NCBI RefSeq assembly: GCF_030272615.1
Contig: NC_081408.1
Location: 303,463,450 to 303,527,449, forward strand
Origin: Cryptomeria japonica
Taxonomy: Eukaryota > Streptophyta > Pinopsida > Cupressales > Cupressaceae
Length of the DNA stretch: 64,000 nt
Reading direction: 5' to 3'
Translations under genes and position numbers: made by a program
Part shown: positions 46,611 through 57,929 of the stretch, one piece after another
How positions within the stretch are numbered: the first letter of the stretch is position 1
How the letters are laid out: each line of letters starts with the position of its first letter
Notes under the pieces: model-generated
Database searches by the model: none
What the model was told of the DNA's origin: nothing
The model's input: the letters and a program-made list of their open reading frames with translations, nothing else

Positions 46611-47452
46611 TGACATGTTCCTCGAGGCCCTTCCATGAGAACCTCGTTACCCGTCTTTAATTCAGAATAGTTCTTGGGGGTCAGTAAGCCTCATTTCACT
46701 ATGGTCTCTCTTCATATTCCTTAATTCCTAAATTTCCTAATCGGTCGATCAAACTTTTTCCAAGCGTCAAGTCTTATTTATGTCCAAACGGGCCCAACCT
46801 TGCTTTGTGGGCTTATCGCTATGTAATGGAAGTGTAACTCATTAAGTCTTCTTTATCATTGAACCTCATTCCACCTGTTCTTCGATCCTCGATAAGCATT
46901 GCATCAGTGGGTCCCTCAGGAGTCTCATATCGACCGATCTCATCTTAAGGATTTTTTAGCACACACATTCTATTGTTCCATAGTTCTTAAAGAAAGCGAT
47001 AGCTCGATGCTCCAATGGCAGTAGTCCCATGACCGAAAACTTGTGTGGTGACGTTAGCATGGTACCGGCTTGTAATGTGTGTTAGATGAAACATTAATTA
47101 AATGTTTCATTTCAAATATCAAGGCAGTACAACAACTACCGAAATGCATGAATTAATTGCTTCAGGTGCACATATGTATGTCACCTTTGTTCTGATCATT
47201 TGCATTTGAAACTTCCAATGAATATGAAGGAGCATTCAAGCGCAGGCACGAAAACCAGGTTTGGAAAGAAAGGAGTTTCTTTGCTCAAAATTGTTGAAAT
47301 TTTCAGTTTCTCTTGTTTCCGTTGATAAGATAGAAAGAGTTTGTTAATCTAGCATTCATAACATCTATAAGTCCTATGATTACCTTCTATTTTATCCCAA
47401 TTCAAGTTTTCATCCTTTGTTAGAAACCCTAGCTTTTCTCCCTTCGGTTTCT
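46611..47452. other. Unassigned stretch and leader of the 47.4-kb reading frame
   Basis: 46611-47090 has moderate GC and no recognised frame. 47090-47452 ends in a plant-like 5' leader (AAACCCTAGC shortly before an ATG). It may be the LTR and leader of whatever element carried the next reading frame. No repeat partner was seen. Confidence 0.4.
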
Positions 47453-48178
47453 ATGGCACCCAAAAACTCTCAGCCAATTGAGAGCAAGCTGGACCTTAAT
47501 AAAGACATAGAGATAGGGCCATTTGTAGTGTGTGATATCTACAGAAGGTTGTATAGCTCAGAAAGGTCCCCCATTACACAAAAAGTTGTAGAGTTTGCTT
47601 TGTCTCAAGCCATTTGTTACCCATCTGCTGTTGCATGTCCAAAATTGGTCTTCACCTATGTGCAACATTATCATTCCGATTCCCGTGAGATTCAGAGTAC
47701 TAGTCAAATTGTGATAGCTATAATTGATAAAGATAATGTTGCTCTTGTGCTACATATTCTTGAGAGAGAAGGCAAAGTAAATTTGTCTCTACAATCGGGA
47801 TGGGAGTTCTTTCACAATTGAATAAATTGGTGTCTTGATACTATTGCTCAGGGTTGATTGAAAACCCTTTGACATGGTAAGTCTAAATTACCCTCCTGGA
47901 TGAAAACATAATCATTCAGAGATGATATTGTGAACACTATTGTTCTATTATGCCATGTGGCTGGTAGACCAGGGACAAAATACTTTGATGAGTGGATGTG
48001 TCAATTCATTCTGACTATTTGTGATGATAGGAATTAAATTGACTAGGTAAAGTTGATAAGTGACTCACTCCATGAGAAGCTTACAAAATTTAATAATAGA
48101 AAACAGTTCCATTTATGCTCTGCACTCCTCTATGTGCTGGTTGTTGGAAGAATATTTTGGCCAAGGTTGAAATAGGTG
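47453..48178 (+). pseudogene. Broken reading frame of unknown, probably element-borne, protein family (M)
   Basis: From the ATG at 47453 an open block of 122 codons starts MAPKNSQPIESKLDLNKDIE. After the stop at 47819-47821 homologous-looking coding sense goes on with stops and shifts (SFRDDIVNTIVLLCHVAGRP, YFDEWMCQFILTICDD, LISDSLHEKLTKFNNRKQF) until the Tat element is inserted at 48184. No gag zinc knuckle, protease or polymerase motif is seen. I recall similar uncharacterised long proteins in conifer gene sets, so it may be the N-terminal part of the family seen at 61.8-64 kb, but the two do not overlap and this is inference. Confidence 0.45.
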
Positions 48179-48515
48179 GGTAATGTTGTGACCTAATCAC
48201 ACATCACCCCATCCTAGATAGGGACCCCCTAGCTTTTAGGCCCTTTTGGTCGTTTGGTCTTGGTTTTTTGTGTGTGTTGGTAGCAATCTCTTCAATCTCT
48301 CCGCATTGCGGATGTTTGAGGGTCAGTTAGAGTTAATCTGCTTCTCTGTTGAGCAAATTTTGTGAAGTCTAAGGCTCGTTTTGTCCTTTTTTAGGGTTTA
48401 TGCCTTTTGTCCTAGATTTTAGGGGTTCTGGTTAGGGTTGTGGAAAACTGAACATTCGATTGGAATCAGGACCCTTCAAGGGACCTCCCAGTAAAATTTG
48501 AGACCAAACGGAGCA

Positions 48516-48535
48516 ACTTTCTATTTTTAGAAAGT
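48516..48535 (+). promoter_or_regulatory. Palindrome ACTTTC-TATTTTTA-GAAAGT in the LTR of element N
   Basis: A 6-bp perfect stem round the core TATTTTTA, 332 nt into the LTR. The 3' LTR has the same element at 60265-60284. Related cores recur at about 48625 and 48680. The same design with a changed stem occurs in the 2-kb solo LTRs. Confidence 0.55.
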
Positions 48536-48799
48536 CCCCATTTTTTTAGGGATTTTTCCAAGTCCCAGAATGTTGCCATTTTGACAAAAATCAAACTTAA
48601 GTTTTTAGTCATTTCTATTTTTAGTAAGTCATTACTGCACACTGTCTAAAAGATCTAATGTTGACACCTGGAAAGTTTCTATTTTTGGTAAGTGAGTATT
48701 GGCAGGGTCAGTCAACCAAGGCGACAAGCATCACGCGTTCATAGACATTTCTAACTCTGGAAAGTCAGACAACAAGTAAAGATAGCCATAAATGGTTCA

Positions 48800-49945
48800 A
48801 GTGCTGGAAGTCCATGGGAGAATAAATGAAGGAAAAATCTGTGAATCCATGGCCAAAGAGAAATTGCGCCCAAGTATGGACTGGGGCACCAAAATGGCGA
48901 AGCCAAGGAGAGGAGGAAAAATCCATGAATCAATGGCCAGAGAGAAATTGCACCCATGTATGGACTGGGGTGCCAAAATGGAGAAGCCAAGGAGAGGAGG
49001 AAAAATCCATGAATCCATGGCTAGAGCAAAAATGCACCCAAGTCTAGGAGAGGAGGAAAAATCCATCAATCCATGGCCAAAGAGAAATTGTGCCCATGTA
49101 TGGTCTAGGGCACCAAAATGGAGAAGCCAAGGAGAGGAGGAAAAATCCAAGAATCCATGGCTAGAGCAAAAATGCACCCAAGTCTGGAGTCAGGCGCTAA
49201 AATGAGATTCCCAAGGAGAGAAGAAAAATCCATGAATCCTTCTCCTAGTCAAAATTGTGCCCAGGTATGAGCTTGGCCACCAAAATGAAGATCCCAAGGA
49301 TTCACAAAATTTGATGAATCCTTCTCCGAGTAAAAATTCTGCCCAAGCCAGGTGGAGGGTGCAAAAATAGGATGTCCAAGGATAACAAAGAAAAGATGAA
49401 ATTCCTTGGCCAAGTGTGACTTGCGCCTAAGGATGCAGTCATGCACTGAAAAGAGGAGGTCAAGGACAGAAAGAAAATCCATGAATCCCTAGACAAGGCA
49501 AAAAACCACCCAAATGTGGAGTCAGACGCCAAAATGGGATTCCCATTGACAGAAGGAAACTCTGTGAATCCATGGCCAAAGCAAAAATCCACCCAAATGT
49601 GGAGTCAGGCGCCAAAATGGGATTCCCATGGACAGAAGGAAAATCCGTGAATCCTTGGCTAGAGAAAAATTCTGCCCAAGTTTGTAGTCAGGCGCCAAAA
49701 TGAAGAAGGCAAGGACAGAGGGAAAAATCCATGAATCCCTCACATTAGCAAAATTCCACCCAAGTCTGTAGTCAGGCACCAAAATGAAGAAGGCAAGGAC
49801 AGAGGGAAAAATCCATGAATCGCTGGCATTAGCAAAATTTCGCCCAAGTCTGCAGTCAGGTGCCAAAATGAAGAATGCAAGGACATAGGGAAAAATCCAT
49901 GAATCCCTGGCATTAGCAAAATTCTACCCAAGCTAAAAGTTGAAA
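48800..49945 (+). repeat. Tandem array of about 84-bp units in the LTR of element N
   Basis: The marker CCAAAATG and its variants recur at 48889, 48973, 49113, 49195, 49280, 49361, 49445, 49529, 49612, 49695, 49779 and 49863, so the period is 81-85 bp, with one step of 140. Units contain ATCCATGAATCC and CACCCAAGT. Left units are close copies, right ones more diverged. 84 nt is 28 codons, which explains repetitive open frames on both strands that are not genes. Confidence 0.9.
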
Positions 49946-51819
49946 TTTTGCATAAGGCATGGAATCCAAGGAGTCAAGGAGGAATAGAAAGTAAAATTCC
50001 CCTCGGGCAAATTTTTTGAAGTTGCTATTTTTAGACACCGAATCTCGTCAGAATGAGGAAATTGTTATAGATTCAGAATCGTGGCAGAATTCTCCATCCA
50101 ATGAACCTGGCTCCTAAATTTTAGGAGGATCCCTAAAAAAATAGGGATGTTGAAAAGAAGACATGGACAATTCACAAAACAATGAATTCCTTCCTCAGGA
50201 GGAATTTCTGCCCTGACCTTGTGGAGGGCGCTAGAATGAACAGTGCACAAAGAGATGAATTCCTTCATCGGGGAAGAATTGCACTCAAGAAGAAGAAATT
50301 CTAGGAAAGGTGAAAAATTGACTAGGTATTTGAAATTTCTTCCTTCAGGACAATTCTTGGAAATCATGAAAATTGGCTAAGGTATGAAGAATTTCCTTCC
50401 TCAAGGTAAGGAACAAATTTCTTTCCAAAGGAGAATTCCTCCACAAAAAGAAATCACACCCAAGGATGAATTGAAGATAAAATTTCTAAGGCAAGGAAGG
50501 AATCAAGGATGAACTAAATGAGAAATTCCCCCCCCCGAGGGAAAAATTTGAAAAATCCATTTTCGGGCATCAAATCACATCCAAATTTCAAAAGTTTGTG
50601 CAAAATTCTGAAAAAATAGGAGTTGTTGAAAAATCATTGAATTCTCCCTCTTGAAGTTTTCTCTCTCAGGGTTTTTTCCACCAAGTGGCTACCGAGCCAA
50701 CATACGTTGAATTAATGAAGCATCTCTTTGCATGCAACTATCACATTTATGGGATTATGATAGATTCTCCGTGCATGTCGCCGTCACTAGGAAAATGATG
50801 GGCAGTTATGATGGTGTTGGTTATATTCTAAGCATAATCAACATCATGGGGCACATTTAATGTGCTAGTGGGCACTATTTAAGGCTCTTTAAATTGATTG
50901 TACATGGGCATAATGGGTTATTAATTACTGATTCCCACCTTGTTGCACCTTGAGTCGGGAATCTTTAGGGAAAACCCTAATTAGGGTTTTGCATGTGATC
51001 ATGGCTTAAGGCCTATATAAGGGAATGACCCCCTCATTTGTAAAGGAGGAGTGACTATCATCAGAGATTGTTGCTAAGAGTTTTTGAAGCAAACACTTAA
51101 TACATTGTTCAATTGTTGGTCTGTTCTTGTGTTGTTTTGGAGCTCGCATGGTCTCATTCTCTTCATAGATTAGATTTGCTTTCATGTTGTTAGACGAACT
51201 GGATTTGATAGGATCACTTGTTGCAAAATTCATGCTCACACTTTTGGTGTGCAACTGATTGTTGCACACTATGCAAAGTTAGCCTGAGCCTCCATTATAT
51301 GTGTATGTTTAACTTCGATTAAGAAGAGATTGTTCGATTTGATGGTTTCTCTTGATAATCTAAAAAATATTTAACACACCCTTTGAAGATTGCATCGCCT
51401 TCATGTAGTTGTGCATTGCTGGCAAAGCGAAACGTGGTTGGATTTTGCGCAAGTTATCCCGTCTCCTCGTTCATAGGATTAGATTACTTTTAGTCTAGTT
51501 TTTCTCTACCCTATTCCTATTTACTTTCCGCATAATTCAAAATCCAAAAGATCCAAAACTAGAGCTTTTATTGCAAATTATCCGTATAAAAAATACTTGA
51601 GCTTGCATAAGTTTCTTCAACATACGTAAGGCCCCTTGGGTTATCAGCAAACCCATCAAACAACTGAGTCACATCCACGAACTGAAGGAACCTTGGGAAT
51701 TACCCATTTGAACAATAAGTAATCCTAGCATATGGACTAATCTTGATCAAGAGGGGATAAGGTGACCGTTGGTGACTTTATTCTGTGTTAGACGCGGTCA
51801 TAAATAACACATCAACAAA

Positions 51820-51950
51820 ATTGGTGCTAGACAGAGGACAGAACATGAATAGTTCGAGATCTTGTCAATTCATATTTGAGGAGGTAATCACAATCTTATT
51901 TTTCACCCTCCTCCACAGGCATCAAAATTGGCGCTAGAAGTAGGGCGGAT
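51820..51950 (+). promoter_or_regulatory. Primer-binding site region of element N with two PBS-like copies
   Basis: TTGGTGCTAGACAGAGG begins 4 nt after the LTR, and TTGGCGCTAGAAGTAGGG follows about 108 nt later. TGGCGC-type sites are usual for Tat and Athila elements. The second copy looks closer to that type, so which one primes is unclear. Confidence 0.6.
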
Positions 51951-52044
51951 TTCATTTGAAAAACTTTATTGCTAAAAGAAGAAGTTATGACTCAAGATGA
52001 TGTTACCTGGCACTATAAGTCCACCTCCTGTTTTGTAGCTTGGT

Positions 52045-54674
52045 TTGGGATTTCATGATCATCAGGAGGATATCATTGCTGACATAGCTGATTTAGCTCA
52101 GAAGATAAGCACAAGCGAAGATCAGTACAATGAAATTCGACTGGTGTTACAAGGAGAACGAGAAAAGGCTATTGAGATTGCCGTTGAGATTGAAAGAGAT
52201 TTGCTCAACCAAAGGTTTCTTCTTGGTCCATGTGCTCCGTGCCTCCGGTGATCCAAGAAGCTGGAGCATATTAATTCATTCTCACCAGAAAGACATCAAA
52301 GGATTCTGTGATCTACCCTAGGAGCAAAGGAATTCCAAGAGCTTGCATTCAAGCCAAGACGTGGGAAGAAAGAAACTGCATCCTCAAGTCAAGATTCACC
52401 AAGTGTTGAAGATCTTACCCGTTTGTTTCAAACCCCACTGTCGCAACGGACAATATTAAGAGCAGCTGGCGTGGGTATTCAGCAGCAGTTGATACTTGCA
52501 GTGGCACACCAGCAACAATAGCAGCAGCAACAATAGCAACAACAACAAGCCCCGGGATTGAATTGGCGTCCTATAAATGCCTCACCGCTTGCTTCCTTTG
52601 CCACATATCATGACATGCCAAAGAATCTGAAGCATTTTTGCACCAAGTTCTACATTAATGATGTCAATCGTACTGCTCAAGAACATATTAAAGTATTCAA
52701 AGATACTCTCCAGAATAGAGATATCCAACACGAGGATGTCACCTGCCAACTATTTCCATATTCCTTGGGTGAAGAGGCGTTCTATTGGTACATTAACCTG
52801 CCGGTGGATTCCATTGGAACTTGGAAACAAATGAAGGACACATTCTTGGCAAAGTTTAGATTGCCTATCTCCCCAGCAGAAGTGTATCAACAATTTATCG
52901 AAGTAAGGAGACAAGAATGGGAGCTAATTGGCGCCTTTAACAATAGATTCTAGATAGCTTATTCTAGGCTACGCTCGCCTTACAATGTGAATGATGAAGC
53001 AACCAGAAATATATACTATGCTACACTAGACTGTTTTACCTCTATGTTTGTCTACCAAACCAATCCTGCTGATTTGAAGGCAGCCTATGATGAAGCTTTC
53101 AAGATTAGCCTACGATCACCGGCGACTGCTGCAGGAACGATGCCTTATAATCCACAAGTTGGTGTAGCAAATTATCTCCCTACTATCAATCTAGTTCCCG
53201 CACCAGCAAATCAGTTAGTGCCTCATCCAAGGGCCCCAATGTCATAGGCCCCACCATCGTAGCCAGTCTATCTACAGAACACAGCCACTCCATCTAGAAT
53301 TCAAGAAGAAAGGGATGATATGAAAGAACTGATAGAGCAAGTGAAAAGGCTATCTACGGAGGTGACTTACCTTAGAAATTAGAATAATCAGATGCAAAAC
53401 ATGCAAAGAAATTATCAGTCATACCAAGGAGGCAATAGAGGGTATCATAATAACCCTCCAAACCATCATGAAAACCATCAAGGACATAGTACTGGGCATC
53501 AAAACAACAATCATGGTTTTCAAAATAACAATAGTAATCAAGGGTTCCATAAGAAAACATGGAACACGACACCAAATAATGGGGGTGTGCCTTCACCACT
53601 GGACAATCCGACAATCGACCGGTAGATAAAGTATTCCTCATGGAAGCTGCCCTATCAATTTGGTGTAGGCTACACAATACCAGTCAGCATTCTGAGCTGC
53701 AATGTCATAAATTCCAAGTAGCTACTGATATTTTTCGACAGGAAATGAAGAATTCTGAAGGTCCTGAACATCCTCCAACAATGGGATATGAGATAGTCCC
53801 AATGCAAAGATATGACCAGGCCCTTATTCTAGAGGATTTCAAATTCCCAACTGAATTTGAGGATTATCTGCCACCATAGGGATCTTACAAATTCCCACCA
53901 GCATCGGCAAATGGCCCCGTGGAGGCCCCAAGATATCATGGATCCTCAAAAGTCTCTCCTGATGAACCTCATATTAAGGATGGGTACATTTTCCCTCTAC
54001 TGAACAACAATGTTTTAGTGGAGGCGGTTGGTGAAGTTCAAGCATTTCAACAAACAAATGGGAATGTCGCTCCAAGGGCATATTAGAGAAATTATCGGAA
54101 CCATGAGCCGCTCACGTCTTCTATCCCTCCAAATAATTTCTCAACTCCTCCCAACCCCAACGCCAGCAATGTTCCTAGTCTGTCGAGGGATTCGCCAGAG
54201 TACAGACAAGTAGTTGCTTCTCAGAGTGAATGAGTCCAACCATTCGCTCAACCTGCAGAAAAGAGACAATAAGATAATCCTCCCAGGGAAGAATTGAAAA
54301 GATTGAGCTCTTACATTCTAGAAGAGTTCAAGACGATTAAGATAAGCTTGCCTTTGTTCGAATTAATGAAAATCCCTGAGGTGAGAAATTCGTTGTTGGG
54401 AAGCCTGAGCGATGCTCCAGTACCAAGGAGTGTCCCGCAAGCCATGATGAATGTTCAAAGGAATACGCCCAACAATTCAAACTTGACATCAAACACAAAT
54501 GTTGTTCAAAATGTACCACCACTCTTTCCCGATGCATTTGACGCTCCGCAGCAGCCCCCAAGCTTTATCAGAATGGTGCAGAATTCTCCCTGTGATCCAC
54601 AAGAGCAGAATCCCGCGACAACTCAACCGGCTCTGCAAAGAACCCCTGCAGCAAAGAAAGAAGAAAGGACTTAA
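52045..54674 (+). pseudogene. Gag of element N, with frameshift near 53630
   Basis: Opens with MGFHDHQEDIIADIADLAQK. The capsid block 52558-53247 (HFCTKFYINDVNRTAQEHIK, EEAFYWYINLPVDSIGTW) matches the gypsy gag fold (retrotransposon gag). An Asn-, Gln- and His-rich stretch follows (53392-53625). A shift near 53630 moves to the frame that continues to the end of RT. The tail to 54674 is Pro/Asn-rich. Stops at about 52953, 53247, 53877 and 54085. Confidence 0.8.
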
Positions 54675-55472
54675 GAGGTCAATGAACCTGTGAAGCCAAC
54701 TTTTACTAAAATCATTCAGGCACTGGCTACAGGTCAAGACTCATAGCAAGAGGCGAGAAACCAAGAAGTTATCAACAACGGTGAACAGAGGAGGAAGCCC
54801 ACAATTTGTTACACAAGAAGGGACGAGCTTGCTCCTTTCCTGGTCTCTGTCAGGATTTTTGGCAAACTCTTACATAATTGTCTGATAGACTCTGGTGCTT
54901 CAAGCAACGTAATGCCATTGGTAGTATGCCAGAAACTAGGATTAATGCCTCTACATACAAACATGAAGGTCACCCAGCTTGACAAGACTGAAGTACCCGT
55001 TGTTGGGGAGCTCAACAACATCCACATGCAATTGGCTGCCGACCCTAGGGTGCAGAGCTGTATTGATATTTTATAGGTGGACATCCCGGACGGATATGGC
55101 ATGTTGCTAAGTAGAGATTGGTTGAGGAAGTTAAATGGATATATCTCTACCAACTTTTCCCACATGTGGCTTCCATGGGAGGTCCTTCCCAATCAGAACA
55201 GAATTGATAGCATGTCCAAATTGCGCCTGACAATCACTGAATATGGAGAAGGCAATGAGATCCTATTTCTGGAGACCAACTTGGGTACCTACAGGCCCAA
55301 GGTTGAGGAGGTTCTGATGCTGCATGGCTCGATAAAGATGGAACGGAGAGAAGAAATGCCTGACTCCACAGAGATTCTTATTAAAGATGATCCCGAAGAA
55401 CAGCCAGGTGGAGGTAAGGATATGTTTGATAGTTTCAGAGAGTTCATCATGAAAAGTGTAGAGCAAGAAACC
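54675..55472 (+). pseudogene. Protease of element N
   Basis: The frame contains LLHNCLIDSGASSNVMPLVV, with the Asp-Ser-Gly active site near 54887, then DIPDGYGMLLSRDWLRKLNG, the second conserved protease region of Tat and Athila elements. A TAG at about 55074 interrupts. An acidic linker follows (DSTEILIKDDPEEQPGG) and a stop at 55473. Confidence 0.78.
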
Positions 55473-55475
55473 TAG

Positions 55476-56642
55476 TTGGGCAAAGGCATTGGCACTTGTG
55501 ATCTATTGCTACCCAATTCATGTAGAATCCATAACACATTCCATTCAGAACTTACCTGTGAAATGTGTAAACTTGCTATTGAGCAAGTAGTAAAAGTGGT
55601 CCCCTCAAACCCAGCAATAGCAAATATGGTAGAGACCAGTAATCCTGGAGCCCCTTCCAGGGTAGTTCCAGATCACAAGGATTCTCAAAAAGGAGAAAAG
55701 GAGAAAGAAGCCATTCAACCACCCCAAATCCAAAATGCTAATCAAATGTGGACCTTAAGGTTTGATGGATCCAAATCCAAGAATGGGAGTGGCGCTAGAA
55801 TCAAATTAATTAGTCCAACTGGAGAAGCTTACCTGGCAGCATACAGGCTACAATTCCCTTGCACTAACAATGTAGCCGAATACGAATCATTGGTCCATGG
55901 GTTGCTCCTTGCAATCCAGAAGGGTGCAAAGACCTTGCATGTACTAGGAGATTCACAAATCATGGTGCAACAAATAAGGAAATTATATGCTTCTCATGAT
56001 AGAAGGTCGTGCTACTACCATAACAAAGTATGGGACCTGATTGAGAGTTTTGATGCATTCAACATCAAGACAATACACAGAGGTGACAATGAGGCCACGA
56101 ATGCATTGGCTCAAGTAGCCAGTTCCTTGGAGCCCCTCGCCATGGAAGGTTTGAAGAAGTTTACAATTGAATTACCTCTAGTTCCCTCTATGCCAGACAA
56201 TGTTACAAATTTCCTAGTGTTCGAAGATGATAAACACATCTTGGATTTTCTTACAAACTCAGAGGTGTTCATGGCACAGATAATTGATGAAGAGGAACTT
56301 GAAGAAGTAAAATTTGATGCCGACAGGATAATGAACTTAAAAACAAATACTATCCCTCGTGGAATGATTGACTTGGAAAGACTTTTTGATCTTGATAGGT
56401 TGAGGAGAAATCAAACTACAGAAGGTAGTGAATGTGAAGTTGTGAACTTAGGGAAAGATGGACAAACAAAAAATGTGTTCATTGGGAAAGTTTGCACCCC
56501 AGAAGAAAAGGATGGAGTTTTAAAGAACCTGAAAGAATTCTCTGATGTTATCGCATGCGGATACGAGGATTTGAAAACCTATGATACTTCTCTTTTCACC
56601 CACACAATTCCATTAAAGCCAGGAAGAAAACCCTTCCAGTAG
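55476..56642 (+). pseudogene. Archaeal-type RNase H upstream of RT in element N
   Basis: A 388-codon open block. The RNase H core spans about 55.75-56.13 kb: MWTLRFDGSKSKNGSG (first Asp), CTNNVAEYESLVHGLLLAI (Glu), HVLGDSQIMVQQI (third acidic residue) and HRGDNEATNALAQVAS, where the last Asp of this motif is Asn. The rest (56.2-56.64 kb) leads into RT with TIPLKPGRKPFQ. It follows protease and precedes RT in the same frame. Loss of the last Asp may impair catalysis. Confidence 0.85.
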
Positions 56643-57900
56643 AGATAGAGGCCCGTGAATCCATTGCTAGAACCACTGATTTATCAAGAAGTTAAGAAAT
56701 TTCTCTCAGCAAGGATAATATTTCCAATCAGACACTCGACATGGTTTGCCATTCTGGTTCCAGTGAGGAAGAAAAATTGAGAAATAAGGTTATGTATAGA
56801 CTTTCAGAATCTGAATAGGGCTTCTGAGAAGAATAATTACCCCCTACCATCTTTGGATGAGGTGTTGAAAATCATCAATGGATCTCAAATGATTTCCTTC
56901 CTAGACGGGTACTCTGGATATAACCAAGTTCTAGTAGAAGAAGAAGACAGACTAAAGACAGCTTTCACCACCAAGTGGGGCACCTTCGCCTATAGAAGAA
57001 TGCCATTTGGATTGATCAATGCGGGAGCCACCTTCCAGAGGGCAATGGACATAGCATTCCATGATTTAGTGGGAAAATGCATAATAATTTACATGGATGA
57101 CCTCACAGTATTTTCCAAAAGAAGAGAAGATCATGTTGATGATCTGAGAAAAATCTTCCAACGTTGTAGAAGGTATGGGATATCTTTGAATCCCAAGAAA
57201 TGTATGTTCGACATTACTAAGGGGAAACTTCTTGGACATGTTATTTCCGAGAAAGGGATTTCTATTGATACAGAGCGCATTGAGGCCATTTCAAGGATTG
57301 GCCTGCCCGCCAATCAAAGGGAATTGAAATCATTCTTTGGCAAGATTAACTTTGTCAGGAAGTTTATTACTGGATTAACCGAGATCGTGAAGCCACTGAA
57401 TGACATGTTGAAGAAAGGAGCAAAGATCAAGTGGACGACTCCAACAAAGCAAGCATTTGAAGAAATAAAGGAAGCAATTGTTAAAGCTCTGATCCTGGTC
57501 AGCCCTGATTATACCAAATCTTTCTATTTGTATTCCTTTGCTTCAGAACATACCTGCGTGGTAGTCCTCACCCAAAGGAATGAAGAGAAAGATGAAAATC
57601 CAATTTCTTTTATGAGTTCTCCGTTGAAAGATGCGGAGTTGAGGTACCCAAACATGGAGAAACAGGCCTATGCATTAGTCAAGGGTATTAAGAAGTTCAG
57701 ACATTATTTATTAAGAAGCAAGGTGTTCACCATTGTTCTTGATGTGGCTGTGAAGATTTTATTGATGCAGAATGAATTAGGTGAGAGAAGAGGCAAGTCA
57801 GTCGCCACGATCCAAGAATACGATATCGAGATACAACCAATGAAGATAGTCTGAGGTTAAGCATTGGCACAGACAATTGCCGCAACAGGGCCTGGACTTA
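56643..57900 (+). pseudogene. Reverse transcriptase and RNase H of element N
   Basis: RT runs in the frame of the block before it: FLSARIIFPIRHSTW, then a TGA inside RKKN-stop-EIRL, then a 333-codon open block with FGLINAGATFQRAM, the catalytic YMDDL near 57090-57104 and LNPKKCMFDI. RNase H (from about 57.5 kb) keeps NMEKQAYALVKGIKKFRHYL, but the first catalytic Asp position reads YSFASEHT and so seems lost. A damaged normal RNase H with a fuller aRNH is compatible with the idea that aRNH took over. Confidence 0.88.
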
Positions 57901-57929
57901 TACAACAGACATATTCTGGAAGAGGTATC

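Larger units (their letters stand above)
48184..51817 (+). repeat. 5' LTR of element N (3.6 kb)
   Basis: Starts TGTTGTGACC and ends ACACATCAACA just before the primer site. It holds a U3-type part with three CTATTTTTAG motifs, an array of about 84-bp repeats (48.8-49.95 kb), more diverged purine-rich repeats to 50.6 kb, and a downstream part with the likely promoter and leader (TATATAAGGG near 51014). Length is typical of large Tat or Ogre-like LTRs. Confidence 0.85.

Noticed and set aside
48792-49205. Open frames of up to 137 codons with 28-residue repeats on both strands
   Set aside because: They follow from the about 84-bp tandem repeats (a multiple of three) in the LTR of element N; no start context, and equal frames exist on the opposite strand and in the 3' LTR.
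48800-49945. CRISPR-like look of regularly spaced repeats
   Set aside because: Units are contiguous diverged tandem copies without unique spacers, inside an LTR of a plant retrotransposon.
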